This document shows, piece after piece, positions 36,201 through 43,441 of a DNA stretch of 64,000 nucleotides. The stretch lies in NCBI GenBank assembly GCA_033764435.1, contig JANRIX010000048.1, positions 72,598-136,597 on the forward strand, written 5' to 3'. The DNA comes from JAEUMY01 sp033764435 (GTDB lineage Bacteria; Pseudomonadota; Gammaproteobacteria; Burkholderiales; Usitatibacteraceae). Numbering within the stretch: the first letter of the stretch is position 1; the number at the start of each line of letters is the position of its first letter. Under the pieces are notes generated by a model that was given only the letters and a program-made list of their open reading frames with translations, was not told the origin of the DNA and did not search any database. Position numbers and translations under genes: made by a program.

Positions 36201-37742
36201 TTGCCTGGGGGTATGCACGACAGCTTGCTGGAGGACGCCAAGGCCGCATTGCTGCATATTGCTGGAGACGGTATCCGTGAATTGATCCTGGCCGAAATGG
36301 GTCCCGATAGCGGCGGTCTCCGCGGGGCGATTGCGTGGGGTATGGTCGCCGGCGAGGGCGCAGCAAAGAGACTCACGGAGGTTGCCAATCAGTCGGTGAG
36401 CTCGGACCCCGCAGCACGCCACAACAATGAGCTCTATCTGGCGATCAAGAGTTTGGCCTCCTTGGGTGCATCGGCAGAGTTGATCAGTGTGCTTGAGGCA
36501 ACGGGCGCTGAGTCCATTACACGAGACCTCGAGATGATTTGGGGCAACCGCCCGATTGAACCCGCGTTTTTGAACTTGGCCTTGGAGGAATTGAGCGCGC
36601 CGTCCGGCAATGCCGGCAAGCTGAGAACTGCCATCGTGCTCACCTGGCTCAGCAACGCCGCATCGCTGAGGACTGCGTTGGAGACCCAGCTGGCCAATCT
36701 GCACTTTCCGTCGCCTGAAGCTGCCCTTGCCTATGAGGCGCTGATGATGGGAAAGACCGACTCAGCGGAGGCCATGGCCTTTGCATCCCGCGCACTTCAG
36801 GATGAAGACTCACGCTGGATGGGGGTCAATCTGCTGATTCGGGCAGGACCTCCGGGAATTGGCGCACTTAGAACTCATTTGCAAAGCCGACCCAAAGGCG
36901 GGCGAAACCACATTGACTACAGCATTGTTCAAGCGCTGCATGCCCATCCGGCACATAGTGACTTTGCCGAGGGTGTGGCCATTGAAAGCCTGCGAAGGCA
37001 CGAGTTCGGCAATGGCGAGATGCTCAAGATCGCTGCAGGCGTAAAGGACCCTGAAGTTCAGGGAATGGTGATTGAGGCGGCATTCCGGAAAAGGAGCAAC
37101 ACCGACGCGCTGAAGGCTATTGCTGGGATGCACGAGCAACTCGCGCTCGAAGCAGCTCTCAAGGAGTTGATCGAACGAGCCGATACCGCAGACCGGGTGT
37201 GCAAGGCCATCTTGCGTTTGAACTCAAGTAATTTGCACGTTGAGTGGTTCATTGGTGCCGCCAAGGTGGTACCCAAAGACAGGCATGGTGCGATTGGGCG
37301 CGCACTTCGTCTCATGCCGGCGACGCCGGTATTGGCGTCGATCGAAGGCTTGCTAGGAAGCGAGACTCAAGACGACCGAATCCTTGGCTTAACGCTTGCC
37401 CGTTGGACAGCCGCGCCGTCTGATGAGCGAATTCTGGAACTCGTTGCGTCTGATCCAGAACACAAGGTCCGAGACGCGGCGATATCTGCACTGCAAATTA
37501 GAGGGCGCCTGGCGAACGCATTGACGTTACTTGCCGAATTCCCCATGGCTAAGGATGCAACCAAGCGTTCAATGTTGTACGCATTGGTCAAGACCATTCA
37601 CCGTGGCGTTCTGACGAACCGCAGTGATTCTCTTTGGCTCGGCACCGTGCTTGACGATTCGGCAGGCACGCTCATTGATTTCGCCGAAAGTATGCTGGAA
37701 CGCAAAACAATGGGCAAAGGGCCGATGGAGGACTTGGATTAG
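33246..37742 (+). CDS. Putative STAND NTPase defence protein with Cap4/DUF4297-like nuclease domain
   Basis: From the ATG at 33246 (MPPPGGPAAINGFLYQFLQH) the product has 1498 residues; a GTG at 33132 would add 38. The N-terminus has the GFxYQ opening and an acidic-residue...EQYK segment (~64-67) like the D/E-QxK core of DUF4297 (Cap4-type) nucleases. A P-loop LILVGESGSGKT lies at ~290-301 and a Walker B-like LTIAIDNVQ at ~370. The remaining ~1000 residues are helical repeats of HEAT type. This layout (effector, NTPase, long repeat sensor) is that of Avs-like antiphage STAND proteins. The assignment is by architecture and motif reading, not by alignment. It sits alone in an AT-rich insert. Confidence 0.6.
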   Translation: MPPPGGPAAINGFLYQFLQHIATLTDAQFTIANGSDDDKDDWSVTFEPTQGGDTQIEGQAFIVEQYKVRDGTWSIADLTEVLLGLRKAVPADLPDSASYRFVTSGRPGVDVMNLVEFALRMKAVVNVDAINALDVYKYGEMLLTDAEMFAHLREATRAKGSTVPADEDLRVLHLLACFDVTWEYTLDDLREAVDLMLDRYFYGKHNATKARLLLLGRLQEDLANGQLRLTRSDIDKLFVDLNLDPELPKRMASLDESMAIASKRNLGKAAYAGHRDIRRSPIWPEDSPILILVGESGSGKTWQLARLVSTLADNKEVVAWISAAGSAEAMIRTVANDIWGELQQVGELTLKGLEITYRKMTNRDGRWLTIAIDNVQTPALAEQLISNADWATDGVRLAMSASKLVGHAMQSRFGNLVHVIEVPDFGVQELTAFLASHGKSWAELPWDLKQLLKRPVLAGTYVQLPYSSFQGAPRTEYEIFDAFWKRIALKAAPGDEGVLLALAARVINPSGYPVARPDWGQIGLDENSAARLVSTGWLRIGSFAEASFAHERLLNWVLAKDLNRRVVANQLSPKVLAAFIIDCWPWAGGSLKGLGYAPMDLIWMLASVPVANFNLNELLETLEEPHPVGGDLYAELLPSIGPLAIPLLLNRLDAHASTWDYFTIKIKRGLMTLATQEGVKIVDTIEQLLAAQSISAIRVGMELALACPSASHLEQLWCLREWHKTDPTNAREFTDGKLWCDATRACAARDPEWIVSKVHDPDSSQEDQVDLAFVLVGMNSVEARRVWEACKAKLAANFDPSRLRALLCCIRRFCDASFTEFTKAQSANPEGFHEATAISTLAQLSPEGALEYVAIEGKGIRWSSASSWLPTLHYRGAKALDDRIRELVKHEDRPSRTLALTFSNREEMMSPALFGEFLDYFGEALTANGQPTDAVGADKESDRNFGPELSTLANIADAQQLAILRAQQNSPLEAGLLALAKRRIVLPGGMHDSLLEDAKAALLHIAGDGIRELILAEMGPDSGGLRGAIAWGMVAGEGAAKRLTEVANQSVSSDPAARHNNELYLAIKSLASLGASAELISVLEATGAESITRDLEMIWGNRPIEPAFLNLALEELSAPSGNAGKLRTAIVLTWLSNAASLRTALETQLANLHFPSPEAALAYEALMMGKTDSAEAMAFASRALQDEDSRWMGVNLLIRAGPPGIGALRTHLQSRPKGGRNHIDYSIVQALHAHPAHSDFAEGVAIESLRRHEFGNGEMLKIAAGVKDPEVQGMVIEAAFRKRSNTDALKAIAGMHEQLALEAALKELIERADTADRVCKAILRLNSSNLHVEWFIGAAKVVPKDRHGAIGRALRLMPATPVLASIEGLLGSETQDDRILGLTLARWTAAPSDERILELVASDPEHKVRDAAISALQIRGRLANALTLLAEFPMAKDATKRSMLYALVKTIHRGVLTNRSDSLWLGTVLDDSAGTLIDFAESMLERKTMGKGPMEDLD

Positions 37743-37774
37743 ACACGCGACATGCTGAATCCGATTAAATAGCA

Positions 37775-37793
37775 AACGAACCAGCGGTTCGTT
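37775..37793 (+). terminator. Hairpin after the STAND-like gene
   Basis: AACGAACC-AGC-GGTTCGTT followed by CTTCCCTT lies 33 bases after the stop. It is a plausible intrinsic terminator with a weak T tract. Confidence 0.5.
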
Positions 37794-38197
37794 CTTCCCT
37801 TAGAGTCGAGCCCTCGCTAAAGCGTGGATGCGTCAAATGCTTGGCCGAATGTCAGCTCTCCAGTACTCAGCTTTTCCCGAATCTTGATCAGGGGTTGACG
37901 TACTTTCCGTGCAGAGAGTGTCGTTAAGGAAGACTATATAAATCAGTGGGTTGCATGCCGCAATCTGAAAATAACCAATAAAAACAAAGACTTCTGACCC
38001 CCCTCTATTGGAAGATATTCTACAGATTTCGGCGCGACGGTTGGTGAGTTCGTTGCGCCAAGTGTCGTTAGGCTCCTAGTTTTCCAACTCATTCATGCCA
38101 TAGATGGCCTACATTCCGCGCATATTAGTAAATTAACGCATAGCTTAGATGATTTATGCGAGACTCGGCCTTTTCATGAGCCCATCAGGAGATGAAC
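37794..38197. other. Non-coding stretch between the STAND-like gene and an unknown gene
   Basis: The stretch is AT-rich (for example ATAACCAATAAAAACAAAG) with no supported open frame, tRNA or repeat array. It ends in an AGGAGA ribosome site (38187-38192) for the next gene. Confidence 0.4.
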
Positions 38198-38866
38198 ATG
38201 CCGTTTCGAGCCGACGAAGCCGCACAAGCCGGGTTGGAAGAAGCTATCAAGTACCTCGTCATGCGCCCCCGCCAAGCGGATGAAGCCCAACGTGAGCGAA
38301 GCAAGGAAGCGTTGCTGGACCTTGTGGACGAACTAGGACCAGTGGTGGATCGATATCCAACCTGGCACCCGCTTGTGTCGAACCACGATAGTCGTCACGC
38401 CGTTTCCACGCCGAGCGAACGATGCGGCTACAAGGGCCTTGATCACACCAAGTATTTCGTCCATGGCTTTATTACCTGTCCGTATGGGGATGGGCAAGAC
38501 GTAATTGATTCGGTGAAGGCCCTGCCTGCAAATGGCGCGGCCTATGTCATTGCCAAGCGGTTGGATGTGCAGTTCTACGACCAGCAAGCCACGCCCATAT
38601 TGGTGAAATGCGAGTGGAAAGAAACGTTGCCGATGGACAAGATGATTCCGCTGTCCATCGCCTTGCCTCTCCTCCTTGAGAAAGAAGTCCCTTGCTGGAA
38701 GTGGGCAGAAGTCGCCGAGACTTGGGACACCATGCGGACATATTTTCTGGGTGGTCCACATGGCGCAAGGTCGTCCTTGTTCGTGAATCAGGAAACTGGC
38801 CAGGCAATCAAGAAGATTTGGGAAGCGCTGATCTATTCGGGAATGTTTGGCCCGATCAAAGTGTGA
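38198..38866 (+). CDS. Unknown protein
   Basis: The product has 222 residues from the ATG at 38198 (MPFRADEAAQ), preferred over the ATG at 38192 because AGGAGA is correctly spaced for it. It is soluble, with a helical acidic/basic N-terminal part and a mixed central part containing HTKYFVHGFITCPYGDGQDVID. I do not recognise the family. Its position beside the STAND-like gene in the same AT-rich segment suggests shared acquisition, but a 455-base gap argues against an operon. Confidence 0.6.
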   Translation: MPFRADEAAQAGLEEAIKYLVMRPRQADEAQRERSKEALLDLVDELGPVVDRYPTWHPLVSNHDSRHAVSTPSERCGYKGLDHTKYFVHGFITCPYGDGQDVIDSVKALPANGAAYVIAKRLDVQFYDQQATPILVKCEWKETLPMDKMIPLSIALPLLLEKEVPCWKWAEVAETWDTMRTYFLGGPHGARSSLFVNQETGQAIKKIWEALIYSGMFGPIKV

Positions 38867-38952
38867 TTTGCTGAACGAGAAGGACGTTGAGCGTTGCTTA
38901 GACTGGGGCGTGAGCCACGGTAAGTCCGCAACAAACAGATCTGCAGTATCAA

Positions 38953-38969
38953 ATTAAGAACGCCATAAG
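38953..38969 (+). promoter_or_regulatory. PmrA-box-like site before the PepSY gene
   Basis: ATTAAG-AACGC-CATAAG compares with the PmrA box YTTAAK-N5-YTTAAK with one mismatch per half. It lies 71 bases before the start codon. Confidence 0.4.
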
Positions 38970-39039
38970 TTTGGGGACTCAGTCTATGGGGTGAGCAGGC
39001 AATGAAGCCGCTCAGAACCTCTCAAGACTGGAGCAGATC

Positions 39040-39393
39040 ATGAAAAAGCAACTTGCACTTCCTCTGGCGGCGGCGGTCACTGGCCTTGCCGTCCTCGGTT
39101 CCATCGCCTATGCCAACCAATCGGGAATCCTGGGCAACGATGCGCAAACCCAATTGGCGGCAACGAAAATTCCTCTGACTGCCGCCATCCAGGCTGCGGA
39201 ATCCCATGTGGGCGGTCGGGCGACGAAGGCCGAGATCGAAAGTGAGCGCGGCACGGCCTACTTCGAGGTCGAGGTCACCACCCCGGATCAGAAGACCTTT
39301 GATGTCAAGGTCGACGCCACCACCGGAAAGGTGATCGACGCGCGCCCTGACGCGGCTGACCGTAAAGACGAGGACTCGGACGATCGGGATTGA
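39040..39393 (+). CDS. PepSY-domain periplasmic protein
   Basis: The protein has 117 residues with a signal peptide (~1-25, ending SIAYA). A single PepSY domain is seen (AAIQAAESHVGGRATKAEIESERGTAYFEVEVTTPDQKTFDVKVDATTGKVI), followed by a D/E/R-rich tail. Such small PepSY proteins are often coregulated with two-component systems that sense envelope stress or cations. A two-component pair lies 2 kb downstream, with a PmrA-box-like site upstream of this gene. Confidence 0.85.
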   Translation: MKKQLALPLAAAVTGLAVLGSIAYANQSGILGNDAQTQLAATKIPLTAAIQAAESHVGGRATKAEIESERGTAYFEVEVTTPDQKTFDVKVDATTGKVIDARPDAADRKDEDSDDRD

Positions 39394-39404
39394 ATGTCAG
39401 CACT

Positions 39405-39433
39405 CCGCGCGGCGGCATTGCCCGGCCGCGCGG
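39405..39433. terminator. GC-rich hairpin between convergent PepSY and MFS genes
   Basis: CCGCGCGGC and GCCGCGCGG arms are separated by an 11-base loop. There is no T tract, so it is only a weak terminator candidate. Confidence 0.35.
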
Positions 39434-39442
39434 ATCGTTCCG

Positions 39443-40630
39443 CTATCGCCGGTTGTCGCGCCAGATCACCCATGACAGCATGAACATGAGCACGATGGTC
39501 CATGCCGCCCCCGAACCAAACGCACTCGATGATCCCCATGTGACCCACAACCAGCCACAGAGGACGCCGCTCGCCAGTTGGAACACGCCCGTGACGAAGT
39601 GAAATCCACCGAACGCCGTGGCGCGCCGGTCAGACGGCGCGCAGTCGGCAATAGCCGCTGAGAGAATGCCTTGGGAAAGTCCCATGTGCGCACCCCACAG
39701 CGCAACACCCAACCAGAATGCTGTCAGGCTGGGGGACAAGGCCATGAGACCCTCTGAGGCGAGCAAGACTGCAAGCGACATGAGGAGAAGGCGATCACGC
39801 CCAAGACGTGTCGCCGCCAGCGCTGCCGGATACGCTATGACCGCATAGGTCACACTCATGACAGTCATGACCAACGGAATCCACAACAGGGTGAACTGCA
39901 ACTCCTGGGCGCGCAACACCAGAAAGGCCTCCGACATTCGCGCCATGGAAAACAAGGCTGCCAGACCCATCAATACCCAATAGCGGCGTGGCATGCCCCG
40001 AAAGGTCAAGACCTCTCGCCAAGCGAGGCTGCGCGCATTTTCGTCACCGCCCGGCGGCGCGTCATGAATGCAGAAGGCCAACAGGCCGACCGCGATGAAT
40101 GCAGGCACCGTTGCGATCCACATCACAGCGCGAAGGTCCTGGTTCCAAAGCCACAGAAACAGGACGGCCAGCAGCGGGCCTAGAAACGCGCCCGTCGTGT
40201 CGAGCGACTGCCTCAGGCCATATGCGGCGTTCAGTTGGGCGGCTGGCGTCACGTCAGCAACCATGGCGTCCCTCGGTGCGCCTCGCAATCCTTTGCCCAC
40301 TCGATCGAGCAGTCTGGCAGTCGCAACGGATACTGCGGACTCGGCAAGCGGGAACATGGGTTTGACCAACGCCGCAAGTCCATAGCCCACCAACGCCAGC
40401 GCCTTGCGTTGGCGAAAGCGGTCAGACACCCATCCTGAGATCACCTTGAGCATGGACGAGGTCGCCTCGGCCAGCCCTTCAACGACGCCGACGACCAGCG
40501 CTGACACACCGAGCACGGTGGTCATGTACACCGGCAGCACGGCGTGGATCAGCTCCGACGACATGTCCATGAACAAGCTGACGAAGCCCAGTACCCAAAC
40601 CGGGCGCGGGATCTGCTTCCAGGCGCTCAT
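39443..40630 (-). CDS. Major facilitator superfamily transporter
   Basis: The protein has 395 residues and about 12 membrane helices. The opening is VWVLGFVSLFMDMSSELIHAVLPVYM, and the loop motif is GWVSDRFRQRKALALVGYG, followed by RLLDRVGKGLRGAPRDAMVAD. This looks like the MFS group often annotated as an uncharacterised drug or metabolite exporter; the substrate is not readable. The start overlaps the end of the DedA-type gene by four bases. Confidence 0.85.
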   Translation of the reverse strand: MSAWKQIPRPVWVLGFVSLFMDMSSELIHAVLPVYMTTVLGVSALVVGVVEGLAEATSSMLKVISGWVSDRFRQRKALALVGYGLAALVKPMFPLAESAVSVATARLLDRVGKGLRGAPRDAMVADVTPAAQLNAAYGLRQSLDTTGAFLGPLLAVLFLWLWNQDLRAVMWIATVPAFIAVGLLAFCIHDAPPGGDENARSLAWREVLTFRGMPRRYWVLMGLAALFSMARMSEAFLVLRAQELQFTLLWIPLVMTVMSVTYAVIAYPAALAATRLGRDRLLLMSLAVLLASEGLMALSPSLTAFWLGVALWGAHMGLSQGILSAAIADCAPSDRRATAFGGFHFVTGVFQLASGVLCGWLWVTWGSSSAFGSGAAWTIVLMFMLSWVIWRDNRR

Positions 40631-41235
40631 TGCTCCGGATCGGTCCGGTTAGCCTTCCACTGGCGGGCCAGGAAGTACAGCAATGCGACTCCAATCACGA
40701 CAAGCAATGCCCGGAGCTGGTGGTCAGCCAATGATGCGACCTGCGTTGCCATGGCCTGACCAAAGACGTAGCCCAGCCCGGTGAACAGCGCGGCCCAGAC
40801 GAGCGCACCCAAAGCATTGAACAACACAAACTCCGCTGCCGGAATTTTTGCCATCCCAAGCACGATGGGCCCCACCGTGCGCAAGCCCACCATGAAGCGA
40901 ACGCCAACAGTGAACCAGCGGCGGTGTCGCTGAATGTGCGGCGTTATCCGCGCCATGGCCGATCGCAGCGTGGTGAAACGGGGTACAAGCTGAGCGCCAT
41001 AACGCTGGCCTATCATGAAGTAGGTCTGATCCACCACAAAATTGCAAAGCGCAAGGAAGGCCGCGATCGCCGGCCACGATACGTGGGACTGATGGGCGAA
41101 GTACCCGGACATTACCGCCGTGACTTCTCCTTCGATTATGCTTCCCAGCACCATGGCCGGATAGGGATGGGCCTGGAGCAGATTCAGAAGATCAAGGGTC
41201 ATTGCGCAGTCACCAACTATTTTGAGTGGGTTCAT
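40627..41235 (-). CDS. DedA-family (SNARE-associated) membrane protein
   Basis: The protein has 202 residues. The DedA features GSIIEGEVTAVMSGYFAHQ and RFMVGLRTVGPIVLGMAKIPAAEFVLFNALGALVWA lie among four to five helices. DedA proteins flip undecaprenyl phosphate or phospholipids and affect polymyxin tolerance, which fits the neighbouring Arn-like genes. The ATG at 41235 has an AAAGG ribosome site; a second ATG at 41202 lacks one. It is divergent from the response-regulator gene and shares its promoter region. Confidence 0.87.
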   Translation of the reverse strand: MNPLKIVGDCAMTLDLLNLLQAHPYPAMVLGSIIEGEVTAVMSGYFAHQSHVSWPAIAAFLALCNFVVDQTYFMIGQRYGAQLVPRFTTLRSAMARITPHIQRHRRWFTVGVRFMVGLRTVGPIVLGMAKIPAAEFVLFNALGALVWAALFTGLGYVFGQAMATQVASLADHQLRALLVVIGVALLYFLARQWKANRTDPEQ

Positions 41236-41277
41236 CTTAGAACCTTTGCGGCTCGATCAGAAGGGTCCTTCAAGCCA

Positions 41278-41294
41278 TTTAAGTTTCATCTAAT
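41278..41294 (+). promoter_or_regulatory. PmrA-box-like site before the two-component operon
   Basis: TTTAAG-TTTCA-TCTAAT matches YTTAAK-N5-YTTAAK with a single mismatch. It lies in the divergent region between DedA and the response regulator, so it could act on both. Confidence 0.5.
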
Positions 41295-41420
41295 TCTCGC
41301 TCATTAAGGTGTTCGCATGACTACGCACGCAACCGGGCACTCCCCATTCCGGGAGAATCCACTCCACGACCACGGTCGTCACGACGCCTTCGCGTCGCAC
41401 GCCTGACAAAGGAGAAGCGC

Positions 41421-42080
41421 ATGCGGATGTTGCTCGTTGAAGACGACAAGATGATCGGCGAAGTGGTCCTCGACCTCCTTCGCAACGAAGGGTATGCGGT
41501 CGACTGGGTCAAGGACGGCGAAATGGCGGAAACCGCGCTGCTCGCAGAGCCTTACGACCTTGTATTGCTGGATCTGGGCCTCCCCAAGCGGGATGGCATC
41601 GAAGTGCTGCGCGCACTCCGGGCACGCAAACAACGAATGCCTGTCCTCATCGCTACCGCCCGGGATGCGCTAGAAGATCGTGTCCTGGGTCTCGACGCGG
41701 GAGCCGATGACTACGTCCTGAAGCCGTATGTGTTCGAAGAACTGTTGGCGAGGATCCGGGCGCTGATCCGTCGCAGCAACGGCCGGGCAGAGTCTCTGTA
41801 CGAGCACGAGAACGTGACGGTCAATCCGAACACGCGTGAAGTGATGGTCGGCGGTGTATCGGTGATCCTGTCGGCCAGGGAATGGGCCGTGCTCGAAGCC
41901 TTGATTTCCCGCCCCGGCATGATTCTGTCCCGCGCGCAGCTTGAACAAAAGCTTTACGCCTGGAAGGACAACGTCACTAGCAATGCGGTGGAAGTCTACA
42001 TCCATGGACTTCGCAAAAAACTGGGGCCTGCGCTGATCCAGAATGTCAGGGGCCTCGGGTACCTGGTACCCAAGAAATGA
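41421..42080 (+). CDS. OmpR/PmrA-family response regulator
   Basis: The protein has 219 residues. The receiver domain has an acidic pair EDD, the phospho-acceptor Asp at about residue 51 (LVLLDLGLP) and Lys in VLKPYVFEELLARI. The winged-helix DNA-binding domain ends VEVYIHGLRKKLGPALIQNVRGLGYLVPKK. It overlaps the histidine kinase gene by four bases. Its linkage to ArnT and DedA genes suggests a PmrA/QseB-like role in cell-envelope defence. An AAAGGAGA ribosome site supports the ATG. Confidence 0.93.
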   Translation: MRMLLVEDDKMIGEVVLDLLRNEGYAVDWVKDGEMAETALLAEPYDLVLLDLGLPKRDGIEVLRALRARKQRMPVLIATARDALEDRVLGLDAGADDYVLKPYVFEELLARIRALIRRSNGRAESLYEHENVTVNPNTREVMVGGVSVILSAREWAVLEALISRPGMILSRAQLEQKLYAWKDNVTSNAVEVYIHGLRKKLGPALIQNVRGLGYLVPKK

Positions 42081-43441
42081 AGGTGGCAAGCTCAGCCTAC
42101 TCGTTGAAGGGCCGGCTGCTCTGGCTGCTGCTGGGTGCGATCACTGTGACGGCGGCGATTCAATCCACCATCGCCTACCGGACCTCGCTGGATGAGGCCA
42201 ACGAGATTTTTGACTATCACATGCAGCAGGTTGCGCTGTCTCTGCGTGGTGGCTTGCCAGCAAGCTCGATTGTCGAGAAGTTCGTGCATGACGGCGAAGA
42301 GGAAAACTTCGACCTCATCATTCAAGTCTGGGCGACAGATGGCACTCCCATCTTCACCTCCACGGCGAGAGCGGAGCTGCCACGTCACGCGACATTCGGG
42401 TTCTCCGATCTGCAAATTGGCGATGCGTCCTACCGGGTGTTTGCCTTGCAAATGCCCAACCGGGTCATCCAGATCGCCCAGGAATCCTCAGCCCGCGGAG
42501 AACTGGCGCGCTCACTCGCACTGCGAACAGTCCTCCCGGTACTGCTTTTGGCCCCGCTGCTGGCGCTGCTCGTCTGGTGGATAGTGCATCAGGCCTTCCG
42601 GCCTGTTGTGGGCGCCCAGCAGGAGCTGTCCGCGCGGCGTGTTGATGACTTGTCTCCGGTTTCCACGACAGGTCTGCCCAACGAAATCCGACCGCTCGTG
42701 CTGGAGCTGAATCTTCTTTTCGAGCGGCTGCACAAGGCCTTCGCCGCGCAGCAGCATTTCGTTGCGGACGCCGCGCATGAATTGAGGTCACCCTTGACGG
42801 CCCTGCGCCTGCAGGCGGAGGCGATGCTTCGCGTCAAGGAGGCCGCCGACCGCCAAGCCGCGGGGGGAAGACTGATAGCAGGCATAGATCGAGCAACCCG
42901 GCTGGTGGAGCAGCTTCTGCTGCTTGCGCGCCAGGAGGCCGGCGGCTTGGCCGCGCTCAGAATGGGTCCCGTCCCGCTGGACTCGGTGGTGAGTCTCGCC
43001 GTGGAAGACATCATCGCGCAGGCGCATCTCGCGGAGTTGGATGTCGGATTGGTCCGCAGTGATGCCGCCGAGATCGCGGGCAGCGCGGACAGCTTGCGCG
43101 TTCTCATGCGGAATCTGCTTGAAAACGCCATCAAATTCACGCCTAAGGGTGGGCGGATCGATGTCTCGATTGTCGCGGAAGCTTCCCAATGCACGCTCCT
43201 GGTGGAGGACAGCGGGCCTGGAATTTCCACGGCGAATCGTGCCCGCGTGTTTGATCGATTCTTCCGGGAAGGCACGGTCGAGGTGAGTGGCAGTGGGCTG
43301 GGATTGTCCATCGTGAAGACGATCGCCGATGCCCATCACGCGACCATTTCGTTGTCGAGTTCAGCCCGGCTGGGCGGGTTGATGGTCGCTGTTCACTTTC
43401 CAGCGGCAAGTTCGGCGGCTGCCCAACCAATCCCCTCATGA
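42077..43441 (+). CDS. Sensor histidine kinase (PmrB/QseC-like)
   Basis: The protein has 454 residues. There are two membrane helices (about 12-32 and 160-180) around a ~125-residue periplasmic sensor. The phospho-acceptor is His in VADAAHELRSPLTALRLQ, and the ATPase boxes are LLENAIKFTP (N), VEDSGPGIS (G1) and GSGLGLSIVKTI (G2). It should phosphorylate the cotranscribed response regulator. The stop overlaps the ArnT-like gene by four bases. Confidence 0.92.
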   Translation: MKVASSAYSLKGRLLWLLLGAITVTAAIQSTIAYRTSLDEANEIFDYHMQQVALSLRGGLPASSIVEKFVHDGEEENFDLIIQVWATDGTPIFTSTARAELPRHATFGFSDLQIGDASYRVFALQMPNRVIQIAQESSARGELARSLALRTVLPVLLLAPLLALLVWWIVHQAFRPVVGAQQELSARRVDDLSPVSTTGLPNEIRPLVLELNLLFERLHKAFAAQQHFVADAAHELRSPLTALRLQAEAMLRVKEAADRQAAGGRLIAGIDRATRLVEQLLLLARQEAGGLAALRMGPVPLDSVVSLAVEDIIAQAHLAELDVGLVRSDAAEIAGSADSLRVLMRNLLENAIKFTPKGGRIDVSIVAEASQCTLLVEDSGPGISTANRARVFDRFFREGTVEVSGSGLGLSIVKTIADAHHATISLSSSARLGGLMVAVHFPAASSAAAQPIPS

